Assembly (NCBI RefSeq): GCF_004362015.1
Contig: NZ_SNWW01000004.1
Location: forward strand, 124,001 to 188,000
Length of the DNA stretch: 64,000 nucleotides
Reading direction: 5' to 3'
DNA from: Flavobacterium chryseum
GTDB taxonomy: Bacteria; Bacteroidota; Bacteroidia; Flavobacteriales; Flavobacteriaceae
In this document: positions 8,738 through 17,163 of the stretch, one piece after another
How positions within the stretch are numbered: the stretch's first letter is position 1
How the letters are laid out: each line of letters starts with the position of its first letter
The notes under the pieces: generated by a model
The model's input: the letters and a program-made list of their open reading frames with translations, nothing else
What the model was told of the DNA's origin: nothing
The model's database searches: none
Translations under genes and position numbers: made by a program

Positions 8738-9271
8738 TTAGTTCTTAACTTTTTCAGCAACAACAATATAATATCTTGGAGTGAAATATCTTAATAATGG
8801 TCTGAAACCAAACTTTTTTACGGGATGTGTAAATTTTTGACTATCTGTTATTTTCCAGCCTGTTTTTTCTAAAAGCCAGTCTAATTGCCAGTCTTCAAAT
8901 TCATGATAATGTCTGTCCCACATATCCGTTTTGCTGCGATATGCCGGCGAAAACCATAAACGTAACGGAATAGAAATTAACAATTTATCACATTTTACGT
9001 TTTCTAAAATAGTGTACGGATTTAGCAAATGTTCAAAAATTTCAAATGCTGTAAAAACAGTATATTGTTCTGTTTGTAGCGCCGTTTGATCGTTGTCTAA
9101 ATCTTCGCCTTTTGTATTTTTTACGGTATAGCCATTTTCTTCCATTATTTTAGAGAATGGATTTGGTACACCAAAATCAAAAATAATTTCTGAGGTATTA
9201 ACGTGTTTTTGTAAAAACTCTAAGGTAAGTTTGAATCTTTTATTCGGAAACGTTTTTTCGTACATAGTCAT
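8738..9271 (-). CDS. SAM-dependent class I methyltransferase
   Basis: About 177 residues from the ATG at 9271 (a second ATG is at 9265). The order of elements fits a compact class I methyltransferase: IIFDFGVPNPFSKIMEENGY (strand 1 and glycine-poor motif I), GEDLDND (acidic residue after strand 2), FTAFEIFEHLLNP (motif in the position of FEVxEH enzymes) and LLISIPLRLWF. Target unknown; it may act on a lipid or surface glycan given the neighbouring glycosyltransferase. The frame is open to 9328, but those extra residues (RTRDCFVPR) are the translation of a dispersed repeat and not protein, so I reject that start. Confidence 0.78.
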   Translation of the reverse strand: MTMYEKTFPNKRFKLTLEFLQKHVNTSEIIFDFGVPNPFSKIMEENGYTVKNTKGEDLDNDQTALQTEQYTVFTAFEIFEHLLNPYTILENVKCDKLLISIPLRLWFSPAYRSKTDMWDRHYHEFEDWQLDWLLEKTGWKITDSQKFTHPVKKFGFRPLLRYFTPRYYIVVAEKVKN

Positions 9272-9293
9272 GCGAGGAACGAAGCAATCTCTC
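9267..9293. repeat. Half-unit of a dispersed GAGGAACGAAG repeat
   Basis: The sequence GTCATGCGAGGAACGAAG and its continuation resemble the widespread Bacteroidota intergenic repeat; a related unit (CATCCCGAGGAACGAGGAAT) is at 15360. Its CAT, read on the minus strand, is the methyltransferase start codon. Confidence 0.55.
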
Positions 9294-9372
9294 GTTCTTG
9301 ATTTTAGAATTAGTTCGCAAATATACAAAGTTATCTGCTTTTTTGATGTTTTTTAATTCCGAAGAAAATGAA

Positions 9373-9410
9373 AAGTCCACATTTAAAATTTTACTTTTAA
9401 ATGTGGACTT
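9373..9410. terminator. Hairpin terminator of the ketosynthase gene
   Basis: A 16-bp perfect stem (9373-9388 with 9395-9410) and 6-base loop, 34 bases beyond the ketosynthase stop; on the minus strand it is followed by a T-rich run. Confidence 0.78.
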
Positions 9411-9443
9411 GTATTATTTGAAGTTGTTGTGAGCTTCTAAAAT

Positions 9444-10502
9444 TTAGTATCTGTAAACAAATGCATTAACGTTCATTCCTGCTCCAACCGAAGCAAAAAT
9501 TACTACATCACCTTTATTAATTTCATGGTTTTCTAATTTACCCTGAATTAATAGGTCGTAAAGCGTTGGAACTGTTGCAACACTGCTATTTCCTAAATCA
9601 TGAATGCTCATTGGCATAATATCCTTAGGTGCAGTTTTGTCGTATAATTTATAAAAACGATCTACAATAGCTTCGTCCATTTTTTCATTCGCCTGGTGAA
9701 TCAGGATTTTTTTAACCTCATCAATTCCAATTCCGCTTTTATCCAAACAGTCTTTCATTGCTAAAGGAACCTTGCTTAATGCAAACTCGTAAATTTTCCG
9801 ACCGTACATTTTGATGTATTTAATATCCGGATCTAAATCTGGATTATATGATTTTCCGAAGTATAAAAAATTCGCTTCATCATTGGCAAAAGTAGCACTT
9901 TCGTAAGATAATAAACCTGCTTCATCTTGAGAAGCTTCTAAAATTGAAGCACCTGCACCATCAGAATAAATCATAGAATCGCGATCGTGATCGTCAACAA
10001 CTCTTGATAAAGTTTCGGCACCAATAACCAAAACTCTTTTGGCCATTCCGGATTTAATAAATGCATTGGCTTGTAAAACGCCTTCAATCCAGCCTGGACA
10101 TCCAAAAAGAATATCGTACGCCACACATTTAGGATTTTTGATATCTAATTTGTTTTTAACACGTGTTGCCAAACTTGGTATAACATCAGTTTGATTTGTA
10201 CCTATTTTTACATCGCCAAAATTGTGAGCAAAAATGATGTAATCTAAAGTTTCACGATCAATGCCGGCATTTTCAAGTGCTCTTTCGGCAGCAAAATAGG
10301 CTAAATCAGATGAAGTTTGGTTGTCTTCGGCGTAACGACGATTCTCGATTCCGGTGATACCCTTGAATTTTTTTATTACAACTTCATTCGGGTAGCCAAA
10401 AGGAGTTCCGTCTTCATTCAAAAAAACATGCTTGTCAAAGTCAGTGTTCTTAACTTCTTTATTAGGAATGTAACTTCCTATACCAATTATTTTTATTTTC
10501 AT
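9444..10502 (-). CDS. Ketoacyl-ACP synthase III (FabH-like)
   Basis: A 352-residue thiolase-fold condensing enzyme from the ATG at 10502 (MKIKIIGIGSYIP). The longer frame to 10580 adds 26 residues of no family character. The catalytic triad is visible: Cys135 in ILFGCPGWIEG, His269 in ILIHQANEKM and Asn305 in LGNSSVATVP. It therefore should carry out decarboxylative Claisen condensation of an acyl group with malonyl-ACP. It is longer than typical housekeeping FabH (about 320) and has a FGYPNEVVIKKFKGITGIENRR entry region, so it may start a special lipid or pigment rather than general fatty acids. It stands alone, with terminators on both sides. Confidence 0.85.
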   Translation of the reverse strand: MKIKIIGIGSYIPNKEVKNTDFDKHVFLNEDGTPFGYPNEVVIKKFKGITGIENRRYAEDNQTSSDLAYFAAERALENAGIDRETLDYIIFAHNFGDVKIGTNQTDVIPSLATRVKNKLDIKNPKCVAYDILFGCPGWIEGVLQANAFIKSGMAKRVLVIGAETLSRVVDDHDRDSMIYSDGAGASILEASQDEAGLLSYESATFANDEANFLYFGKSYNPDLDPDIKYIKMYGRKIYEFALSKVPLAMKDCLDKSGIGIDEVKKILIHQANEKMDEAIVDRFYKLYDKTAPKDIMPMSIHDLGNSSVATVPTLYDLLIQGKLENHEINKGDVVIFASVGAGMNVNAFVYRY

Positions 10503-10771
10503 TATTCCTTGATTATCCAATAAATTTAGGGCTAAATTATAAATAAAAAAATGATAACTATCATAAAAAATACTATGCATGCATATAATTATGGAATATT
10601 AATTTTTTGCAGGAAATATTGTTTATTTTTTAATGATTTTTGAATTTTACCGAGATTTCAAACGTTTGAGGTTAAGTAACGATTATCTTTTTTTTATGAA
10701 GACATTACTAACATTCAAAAAAAGTTTCAAGTTTTACGTTGTGTTAGAGCCTAAAACCTGAAACAAAAAAT

Positions 10772-10804
10772 AAACCCGACAGGTTTTTGAAACTTGTCGG
10801 GTTT
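10772..10804. terminator. Hairpin terminator of gcvP
   Basis: A 15-bp stem with one G-U pair (10772-10786 and 10790-10804), carrying ACCCGACAGG/CTTGTCGGGT, 27 bases beyond the gcvP stop; A-rich on the left, giving a T-run on the minus strand. Confidence 0.85.
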
Positions 10805-10830
10805 GGATATTTAGAAAGAAAACTTATTTC

Positions 10831-13680
10831 TTAGTTTTCCATGTAAGCTTCAATAGGAGCACAGCTGCAAATTAAGTTTCTGTCACCATATGCATCATCT
10901 ACACGACGAACTGATGGCCAGAATTTATTTTCAGCAATGTACTCTAACGGATAAGCTGCTTTTTCTCTAGAATAAGGGAAATCCCAATTATCAGTAGTTA
11001 ACATTGCCAATGTGTGCGGTGCATTTTTTAATACATTGTTTTTATCATCGGCTGTTGCTGCTTCAATTTCTTTTCTGATTGAAATCAGCGCATCGCAAAA
11101 ACGATCTAACTCTGCTAAATCTTCAGATTCTGTAGGTTCAATCATTAAAGTTCCTGCAACCGGGAAAGAAACAGTAGGAGCGTGGAAACCGTAATCCATC
11201 AAACGCTTAGCGATATCACCAACTTCGATTCCATTTTCTTTGAATGAACGACAATCTAAAATCATTTCGTGAGCCGCTCTTCCACATTCTCCAGTATAAA
11301 GAATTGGGTAGTGTCCTTCGAAACGCGCTTTCATATAGTTCGCATTCAAAATAGCATGCTCTGTAGCACTTTTTAATCCTTCAGCACCCATCATAGTGAT
11401 GTAACCATAAGAAATTAAACATACTAAAGCAGATCCGTAAGGTGCAGATGAAATAGCAGTAATCGCTTGTTCACCGCCTACTTTTAAGATTGGGTTTGTT
11501 GGTAAAAACGGAACTAATTTTTCGTTCACACAAATAGGTCCAACTCCAGGTCCGCCACCTCCGTGAGGGATAGCAAATGTTTTGTGTAAGTTTAAGTGAC
11601 AAACGTCAGCTCCAATTGTAGCAGGATTTGTTAATCCAACTTGTGCGTTCATATTTGCACCATCCATATATACTAATCCGCCATTGTCGTGGATTAATTT
11701 AGTGATTTCAATAATTGAGGATTCGAAAACTCCGTGAGTAGAAGGATACGTTACCATTAAACAAGATAAGTCATCTTTGTGTTCAATTGCTTTTTCTCTC
11801 AAATCTTCTACATCAATGTTTCCTTCCGGAGTAGTTTTCGTAACGATGATTTTCATTCCGGCCATAGCTGCAGAAGCAGGATTGGTTCCGTGAGCTGATG
11901 ATGGAATCAAACATACATTACGGTGACCTTCGTTTCTTGACAAATGGTAAGCACGAATAGCCATTAAACCTGCATATTCTCCTTGTGCTCCTGAATTTGG
12001 CTGTAATGTCGTTCCGGCAAATCCCGTAATTACATTTAATTGCTCCTCCAATTTTTTAAGCATCGTGATATAACCTTCAGCTTGTTCAACTGGTGCAAAA
12101 GGGTGAATACTGTTCCAATTTGGCATTGATAAAGGCAGCATTTCTGAAGCAGCGTTTAATTTCATTGTACAAGAACCCAACGAAATCATCGAATGATTCA
12201 AAGATAAATCTTTACGCTCTAATTTTTTGATATAACGCATTATCTGACTTTCTGAATGATGATTGTTGAATACATCATGCGTTAAGAAAGGCGATGTTCT
12301 TTCTAATGAAGCAGGTAACTGACTTGCGCTAGTTAATTCAGAAACAGTAAAAGTTTCTTTTCCTAAAGCCTCAGCAAAAATGGCAATAATTTGGTTGATG
12401 TCAGCAATTGATGTTGTTTCGTTTAACGAAATTGAAATCGTATCGGCATCAACATAAAAGAAGTTTACTTCGTTTTTCTCCGCTATAGATTTTACTTTTT
12501 GAGCATCAGCTTTTACTAAAATAGTATCAAAGTAAGCTGTATTGGTTTGGAAAACTCCTAATTTATTTAAAGCTTCAGCAGTCGTAACCGCCGATGCGTG
12601 AACTTTGTTTGCAATATATTGTAATCCTTTTGGTCCGTGGTAAACCGCATACATTCCAGCCATAACCGCTAATAAAACCTGAGCGGTACAAATGTTTGAA
12701 GTCGCTTTTTCACGTTTAATGTGTTGCTCACGAGTTCCTAAAGCCATACGTAAAGCGCGATTTCCATTTACATCAATAGAAACTCCAATAATACGACCTG
12801 GCATAGATCGTTTGTATTCGTCTTTAGTTGCAAAAAAAGCAGCGTGAGGACCACCATAACCCATTGGTACACCAAAACGTTGTGAAGTTCCAACTACTAC
12901 TGCAGCTCCCATTTCTCCCGGAGAAGTCAAGGTTGCTAATGATAAAATATCGGCAGCAAAGGCAACTTTAATTTCGTTTTCTTTTGCTTTAGCAACAAAA
13001 GCATTATAATCGTTTACCTGACCGTATTTTCCAGGATATTGCAAAATAGCTCCGAAAAACTCATTTGAAAAATCAAAGTTTTCGTGGTTGCCAACAACTA
13101 ATTCAATTCCAATTGGAGTTGAACGTGTTTGCAGTACAGATAAAGTTTGAGGTAAAATTTCTTCAGAAACGAAGAATTTATGTATGTTATTTTTCTTTTG
13201 ATCACGTGTACGAACGTCAAATAATAGAGCCATAGCTTCGGCAGCAGCAGTTCCTTCATCAAGTAAGGAAGCGTTTGCAATTTCCATTCCTGTAAGTTCG
13301 ATAACAGTAGTCTGGAAATTTAAAATGGCTTCAAGACGACCTTGAGCAATTTCTGCCTGATAAGGTGTATAAGCTGTATACCATCCTGGATTTTCGAAGA
13401 TATTTCTTTGAATTGGAGCAGGAACAATAGTTGGATGATAACCCAAACCAATATAAGATTTGAATACTTTGTTTTTCTTTCCTAATTCCTGAATATGATT
13501 TGCAAATTCGTATTCTGTCATTGCAGGATCCAAATTCAAAGGTGCTTTTAAACGAATGTCATCCGGAAGGGTTTCGTAAACAAGTTGTTCGATCGATTCA
13601 ACCCCAATAGTTTGTAACATGTGTTGAAGATCTGTTTCTCTTGGGCCAATGTGTCTTAAAGCAAAAGCATCTGTTCTCAT
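10831..13680 (-). CDS. gcvP: Glycine dehydrogenase (decarboxylating), P-protein
   Basis: A 949-residue full-length P-protein of the glycine cleavage system, the single-chain form in which both halves are fused. It decarboxylates glycine with pyridoxal phosphate and passes the aminomethyl group to GcvH. The PLP lysine is Lys700 in HLNLHKTFAIPHGGGGPG. The N-terminus FALRHIGPRETDLQHML and the IGLGYHPTIVP segment are typical, as is SAHGTNPASAAMAG in the second half. No other gcv gene is nearby. A candidate TAnnTTTG box (CAAAATTA on the plus strand, 13794-13801) would give a leader of about 107 bases with a small ACATTTA/TTAAATGT hairpin, but no glycine riboswitch signature. Confidence 0.96.
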   Translation of the reverse strand: MRTDAFALRHIGPRETDLQHMLQTIGVESIEQLVYETLPDDIRLKAPLNLDPAMTEYEFANHIQELGKKNKVFKSYIGLGYHPTIVPAPIQRNIFENPGWYTAYTPYQAEIAQGRLEAILNFQTTVIELTGMEIANASLLDEGTAAAEAMALLFDVRTRDQKKNNIHKFFVSEEILPQTLSVLQTRSTPIGIELVVGNHENFDFSNEFFGAILQYPGKYGQVNDYNAFVAKAKENEIKVAFAADILSLATLTSPGEMGAAVVVGTSQRFGVPMGYGGPHAAFFATKDEYKRSMPGRIIGVSIDVNGNRALRMALGTREQHIKREKATSNICTAQVLLAVMAGMYAVYHGPKGLQYIANKVHASAVTTAEALNKLGVFQTNTAYFDTILVKADAQKVKSIAEKNEVNFFYVDADTISISLNETTSIADINQIIAIFAEALGKETFTVSELTSASQLPASLERTSPFLTHDVFNNHHSESQIMRYIKKLERKDLSLNHSMISLGSCTMKLNAASEMLPLSMPNWNSIHPFAPVEQAEGYITMLKKLEEQLNVITGFAGTTLQPNSGAQGEYAGLMAIRAYHLSRNEGHRNVCLIPSSAHGTNPASAAMAGMKIIVTKTTPEGNIDVEDLREKAIEHKDDLSCLMVTYPSTHGVFESSIIEITKLIHDNGGLVYMDGANMNAQVGLTNPATIGADVCHLNLHKTFAIPHGGGGPGVGPICVNEKLVPFLPTNPILKVGGEQAITAISSAPYGSALVCLISYGYITMMGAEGLKSATEHAILNANYMKARFEGHYPILYTGECGRAAHEMILDCRSFKENGIEVGDIAKRLMDYGFHAPTVSFPVAGTLMIEPTESEDLAELDRFCDALISIRKEIEAATADDKNNVLKNAPHTLAMLTTDNWDFPYSREKAAYPLEYIAENKFWPSVRRVDDAYGDRNLICSCAPIEAYMEN

Positions 13681-13865
13681 TTGTAGCTATCTATTTTTTA
13701 AAGGCAATGTAATTAACAACGCGTAATCTTCATTTAAGCAGGCTACACAAGCTTTATTACATTTAATAGTAAATGTGTTGTTTTTTTGTGGCGCAAAATT
13801 AAGTATTATTAATAATTTAATAGGTATTTTTAACTTCAATTTTTATGAAATTTATAACTAAAGAG

Positions 13866-13893
13866 TTGATTTGTTAATAATTGATTAGATTTA
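13866..13893 (+). promoter_or_regulatory. Promoter TTG-N17-TAGATTTA
   Basis: TTG (13866-13868), 17-base spacer, then TAGATTTA (one mismatch to TAnnTTTG), ending exactly 4 bases before the ATG at 13898. Predicts a leaderless transcript. Confidence 0.5.
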
Positions 13894-13897
13894 AGAA

Positions 13898-14704
13898 ATG
13901 AAACTGCTCAAACAAATATTTGATTTTTACCTGAATAGTAGTATTCATGTGGCTTTGTCGTGTTATGCATTAGTTCATATTACATTTCATTTCTTTCATA
14001 TTCAATATGATGAAGCAATGGCATTATTTGTTTTTTTTGGAACAATTGTAGGATATAATTTCGTTAAATATGATGCACTGGTTCGGGTGAAAAAAAAATC
14101 GGTCGGAATTCAATTAAAAATTATTGCTTTTTTGAGTTTTATTTCGGTGATTTTAGTAGGCTATTATTTTTTTCAATTAAAGTTAATTACTCAAATCGTT
14201 TCTTTCGGAATTTTCGCCATAACGGCACTTTATACACTTCCGTTTTTTCCAAATCGCAAAAATGCCCGAAATTGGGCTGGAGTAAAAATTTATATTGTAG
14301 CACTTTGCTGGGTAGGAGCGACGTTGGTTTTACCTTACATAAATGTTGAACTTCCGTTTACAGGTAATTTTTTTATAAAATGTATTCAGCGTTTTGTTTT
14401 AGTATTTGTATTGATTTTAGTTTTTGAAATTTTAGATCTAGCCAATGACGATCCGCATTTGCAAACCGTTCCCCAAACTATAGGTGTAAAACGTACGAAG
14501 ATATTAGGATTTTCACTTCTTGTTCCGTTTTGGGTTTTAGGAATTTTAAGTTTTACACTTCATGACCTTATAATCAATCTTATCATGGTTGTTACGCTGA
14601 TGTTGTTTATTTTATTTGCCAACACAAACCGTTCTAAGTATTATACATCATTTTGGGTAGAAAGTGTGCCAATTTTCTGGTGGCTTATGATTGTGTTTTT
14701 TTAA
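13898..14704 (+). CDS. UbiA-like membrane protein
   Basis: A 268-residue protein with about eight hydrophobic helices and few charges. Two short polar sites sit where UbiA-type prenyltransferases keep their aspartate-rich metal sites: NFVKYD (about residues 54-59) and DLANDDPHLQTVPQTIGVKRTK (about 190). The second is followed by the basic TIGVKRTK segment that resembles the cofactor loop of the family. The first motif, NxxxD, is degenerate against NDxxD. I therefore call it UbiA-like, activity uncertain. The gene is transcribed alone; the downstream gap contains a structured GC-rich repeat. Confidence 0.65.
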   Translation: MKLLKQIFDFYLNSSIHVALSCYALVHITFHFFHIQYDEAMALFVFFGTIVGYNFVKYDALVRVKKKSVGIQLKIIAFLSFISVILVGYYFFQLKLITQIVSFGIFAITALYTLPFFPNRKNARNWAGVKIYIVALCWVGATLVLPYINVELPFTGNFFIKCIQRFVLVFVLILVFEILDLANDDPHLQTVPQTIGVKRTKILGFSLLVPFWVLGILSFTLHDLIINLIMVVTLMLFILFANTNRSKYYTSFWVESVPIFWWLMIVFF

Positions 14705-14722
14705 AAATAAGTTTAATTATTT

Positions 14723-14810
14723 GGGCGTGTCCCTCCGGGACGGGCTATCCGCTACAAGTCCTCGCACTTCCTTCGTCAGGCTGTGGGCTTTCCACTTCTA
14801 TCCCTCACGC
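14723..14810 (-). repeat. Structured GC-rich intergenic element, copy 1
   Basis: An 88-base GC-rich island in AT-rich surroundings. It is closed by GCGTG (14725-14729) pairing with CACGC (14806-14810), and includes the hairpin GTCCC-TCC-GGGAC (14729-14741). Read on the minus strand it contains GATAGAAGTGGAAAGCCC near the 5' end and GCGAGGACTTGTAGCGGATA near the 3' end. The same words recur in the copy at 37017-37153. Its high structure suggests a non-coding RNA or a mobile palindromic unit. I cannot check whether it is the Flavo-1 RNA class. Confidence 0.65.
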
Positions 14811-14876
14811 AAACCGTAAAGCGAGAAAAAAAAATTCAAAATAGATTCAGAGTAACTTAGGTAAACTTAATAATAC

Positions 14877-15332
14877 TTAATTCTGTTTTTCTGAAACTTC
14901 TTTCAAAACCTTATTTCTCTCTAAAAGAAAATTAGTAAGATGTTTTTCAAGAAATAAAATATCAAATAATTCTCCAAGCATTCCAAACGGCGTTTCATAT
15001 TGCAATTTGTCTTTCATGATCGTACAGCCATTTTCTTCTTCAAAAAAGTGTTCGTGTCTGAAAGTTTTGAATTTACCACGTTCCATTTCATCCACAAAAT
15101 AATCGTAAAAATTCATTGTTGTGATTCTGCTTTTATGAGTAAGATAAAATCCGAAATGTTTGCCGCGCCAGGTTACTGTTTCATTGAAATTTATTAAACC
15201 TGAAGTTACGCCTGCAATTGCTTTTTCTTTTGACGGACTTGCTGATTGTTGGTGAATATCGATGTTTCTTGAAGCATCAAAAACGATTTGTTTTGTTGCT
15301 TTTATTTTTGTTGTGAGGTTTATTGTTGTCAT
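14877..15332 (-). CDS. SRPBCC (START-like) ligand-binding protein
   Basis: A 151-residue protein without a signal peptide. Alternating beta-strands begin TTINLTTKIKATKQIVFDASRNIDIH, where the opening has the strand-helix pattern of SRPBCC domains, and include ETVTWRGKHFGFYLTHKSRIT and FRHEHFFEEENGCTIMKDKLQY, typical central strands of the helix-grip fold. The C-terminal helix (LTNFLLERNKVLKEV) would lie across the sheet. Such proteins bind small hydrophobic ligands; the ligand is unknown. The gene is preceded by a composite intergenic repeat and is probably a separate unit. Confidence 0.75.
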   Translation of the reverse strand: MTTINLTTKIKATKQIVFDASRNIDIHQQSASPSKEKAIAGVTSGLINFNETVTWRGKHFGFYLTHKSRITTMNFYDYFVDEMERGKFKTFRHEHFFEEENGCTIMKDKLQYETPFGMLGELFDILFLEKHLTNFLLERNKVLKEVSEKQN

Positions 15333-15356
15333 GATTTATGAGATTTTCATTTGTTT

Positions 15357-15475
15357 TGTCATCCCGAGGAACGAGGAATAAAAAAAACCACGAATTGCAC
15401 TAATTTCCACAAATTTTAAATGTCTAAAGTCAATGTTAAATATTAATTTGTGAAAATTTGTGTAATTCGGGGGCA
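15357..15475. repeat. Composite intergenic repeat
   Basis: First a GTCATCCCGAGGAACGAGGA unit (15358 on), then an imperfect 25-bp inverted repeat (15391-15415 with 15445-15469, 22 of 25 matching) with the words CGAATTGCAC and GTGTAATTCG. It fills the gap between the SRPBCC gene and the membrane operon. Confidence 0.65.
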
Positions 15476-15491
15476 AACTTTTTTAATAATA

Positions 15492-15878
15492 TTAAGCTTT
15501 AAAAACTAATCTTTCTTCTTCTTGTGCTTCTTTTGCTTTTCTTTTTCCTCTAAAGAAGAAATATAAATTGAAGAATAACATTATGCCCAGATAAATAGAA
15601 AATCCGCCAATTTTATAACTCAATCTTTCAATCAATTCCTGATAACTGTTGTTGCTTAATTGCATTTCTAAAATCATTAAGGCAAAGCCAATATTTAGCA
15701 GATAAAATCCGGTTTCAAAAAGTTTATTCGTTGCTTGCGCAATATCTTCACGGCCTTTAAAAATGTCAAGCATAAATATTTTTCCGTTTTTGAAAAGGGT
15801 TTTAGAAACATAATAAGTAAGGAATAAAGCGATTGGTAAATAGATGCCGTAACCGATTAGGATTTTTGTAGTTTCCAT
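15492..15878 (-). CDS. Small four-helix membrane protein, paralogue 1
   Basis: A 128-residue hydrophobic protein with about three or four membrane helices. The loop KNGKIFMLDIFKGREDIAQA and the following helix GFYLLNIGFALM closely match the next gene (KNGNIYVAELIPNHADICQK; GYYLLNIGYCAM), so the two arose by duplication. I do not recognise the family. It is the third gene of an operon that begins at 16579 and stands next to a GbsR-type regulator; the operon is probably repressed by that regulator. Confidence 0.72.
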   Translation of the reverse strand: METTKILIGYGIYLPIALFLTYYVSKTLFKNGKIFMLDIFKGREDIAQATNKLFETGFYLLNIGFALMILEMQLSNNSYQELIERLSYKIGGFSIYLGIMLFFNLYFFFRGKRKAKEAQEEERLVFKA

Positions 15879-15896
15879 GATATTTGAATTTAAATG

Positions 15897-16244
15897 TTAT
15901 TGAATTAATTTATGAATGTACTTGGTTAAAATTATAATGTTGAGATAATGCAATATTGAAATGATGAAAATAATAACAGCGGTTTTTATTCCTATTGTTT
16001 CAATTAGTTGCGTCGATGAAATGATTTTTTGCCAGGAAATTAAAGTCATCGCGCAATAACCAATGTTTAAAAGATAATAGCCTAATAATAAAACCTGATT
16101 TATTTTCTGGCAAATATCAGCGTGATTCGGAATGAGTTCTGCGACATAAATGTTTCCGTTTTTGTAACATATTTTACCAACTTTTAGGATGATAAAAATT
16201 GTGATTGCGAGGTAGATAAAATATCCGATGATGTTGAGGTTCAT
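15897..16244 (-). CDS. Small membrane protein, paralogue 2
   Basis: A 115-residue membrane protein, paralogue of the gene at 15492. Both share a first helix, a KNGxI loop with a C-terminal acidic patch, and a YLLNIG helix. The gene overlaps the next upstream gene by 4 bases (ATGA) and is separated from the paralogue downstream by 18 bases, so all three are one operon. Function unknown. Confidence 0.7.
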   Translation of the reverse strand: MNLNIIGYFIYLAITIFIILKVGKICYKNGNIYVAELIPNHADICQKINQVLLLGYYLLNIGYCAMTLISWQKIISSTQLIETIGIKTAVIIFIISILHYLNIIILTKYIHKLIQ

Positions 16245-16579
16245 TTGTTCGCTTTTTTATAGATTATTACTGAAAGATAAATGGCAAGAAGCGGAGGAAG
16301 GCAAAAGAACACATCACCAATAATGTCGATATAATAAATTCTTAGATTGAAGAGATAGATGCTAAAAAACAAAATAACCCCTGCAATATAAATTTGAAGA
16401 TAGGTGTTACGAGGGTCGGCAAATATCATTTTTACTCCTAATAAAACTTGAATAAAACCTGTTATAATAGTAGAAAGTAAGGCATTTATAAGAGCTCCTT
16501 CTTTAACAATAGGATATGTTATAAGAATTAAAAAAGGTAATCCAATTGCAAACGTATTGAGTTGTTTAATTGTTTTCAT
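16241..16579 (-). CDS. Small membrane protein, first gene of GbsR-linked operon
   Basis: A 112-residue protein made almost entirely of four hydrophobic segments (IGLPFLILITYPIV; ALLSTIITGFIQVLLGV; IYIAGVILFFSIYLF; FFCLPPLLAIYLSVII). Not recognisably related to the two following proteins. A 26-bp palindrome (16596-16621) identical in arms to the one before the regulator gene lies 17 bases upstream of its ATG, so it should be under the same control. Function unknown; such small membrane genes beside GbsR/MarR regulators may respond to osmotic or envelope stress, which is inference only. Confidence 0.68.
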   Translation of the reverse strand: MKTIKQLNTFAIGLPFLILITYPIVKEGALINALLSTIITGFIQVLLGVKMIFADPRNTYLQIYIAGVILFFSIYLFNLRIYYIDIIGDVFFCLPPLLAIYLSVIIYKKANK

Positions 16580-16595
16580 AGTTCTTGTTTGTTTT

Positions 16596-16621
16596 AAACT
16601 TTCAGAAAAAAATGAAAGTTT
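16596..16621. promoter_or_regulatory. Predicted GbsR operator 1
   Basis: AAACTTTCA, 8-base spacer, TGAAAGTTT: a perfect 9-bp inverted repeat. The same arms and same 8-base spacer occur at 17164-17189. It sits between the regulator's 3' end and the membrane operon's start. Confidence 0.75.
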
Positions 16622-16634
16622 TAATTAAATTTTT

Positions 16635-17138
16635 TTACTTCATAATTTTTATAATCAAACGCCCTAACCAGTTTTCGTTGAATTCGGTTATTTTGTCTAA
16701 CATATTATCTGCTTTTAGCACAAAATCATACAATTTAGAAGTCTGGTCTACAAAGTGTTTTTCTTCCGCTGAATCATTTGCTTTTATCGTCGAAACTTCT
16801 TTTAAGATTTTAAGTGCAGGTTTAATTTCTCTTTTACTTCTTTCTCTTGAAATTTTTACCGCTAATTCATCTAAATCTTTTTCTGCAGTAAAAAATTCTC
16901 TTCTTTCGCCGGCTTTATATTCTTTATAAACAATTCCCCAATCCATTAAAGCTCTTAGATTCATGCTGGCGTTTCCGCGTGAAATTTGCAATTCATCCAT
17001 AATGTCTTCCATCGAAACAGCTTCGTTCGAAACCATTAATAAAGCATGGATTTGCGCCATTGTTTTATTAATTCCCCATTGAGAACCTAATGCTCCCCAT
17101 GTTTGTACAAACTTATTTTTTGCTTCTTTGAATTCCAT
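16635..17138 (-). CDS. GbsR/MarR family transcriptional regulator
   Basis: A 167-residue regulator with a winged helix-turn-helix: QIHALLMVSNEAVSMEDIMDELQ then ISRGNASMNLRALMDWGIVY (the recognition helix), then the wing with GERREFFTAEKD. The C-terminal half is helical and charged (ISRERSKREIKPALKILKEV) and probably forms the dimer, as in GbsR-type repressors. The gene directly upstream of the membrane operon and the twin palindromes show that it likely represses both itself and that operon. The inducer is unknown; in Bacillus GbsR senses choline, but nothing here implies that. Confidence 0.85.
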   Translation of the reverse strand: MEFKEAKNKFVQTWGALGSQWGINKTMAQIHALLMVSNEAVSMEDIMDELQISRGNASMNLRALMDWGIVYKEYKAGERREFFTAEKDLDELAVKISRERSKREIKPALKILKEVSTIKANDSAEEKHFVDQTSKLYDFVLKADNMLDKITEFNENWLGRLIIKIMK

Positions 17139-17163
17139 AGATCAAATGTAAGTAAAAGTTTTT

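Noticed and set aside
13681..13897. Possible glycine riboswitch before gcvP
   Set aside because: The leader contains small hairpins but none of the tandem GGA-rich glycine aptamer signature.
14653..14844. A 63-codon frame across the GC-rich element
   Set aside because: It begins within the UbiA-like gene in another frame and its middle is repeat translation.
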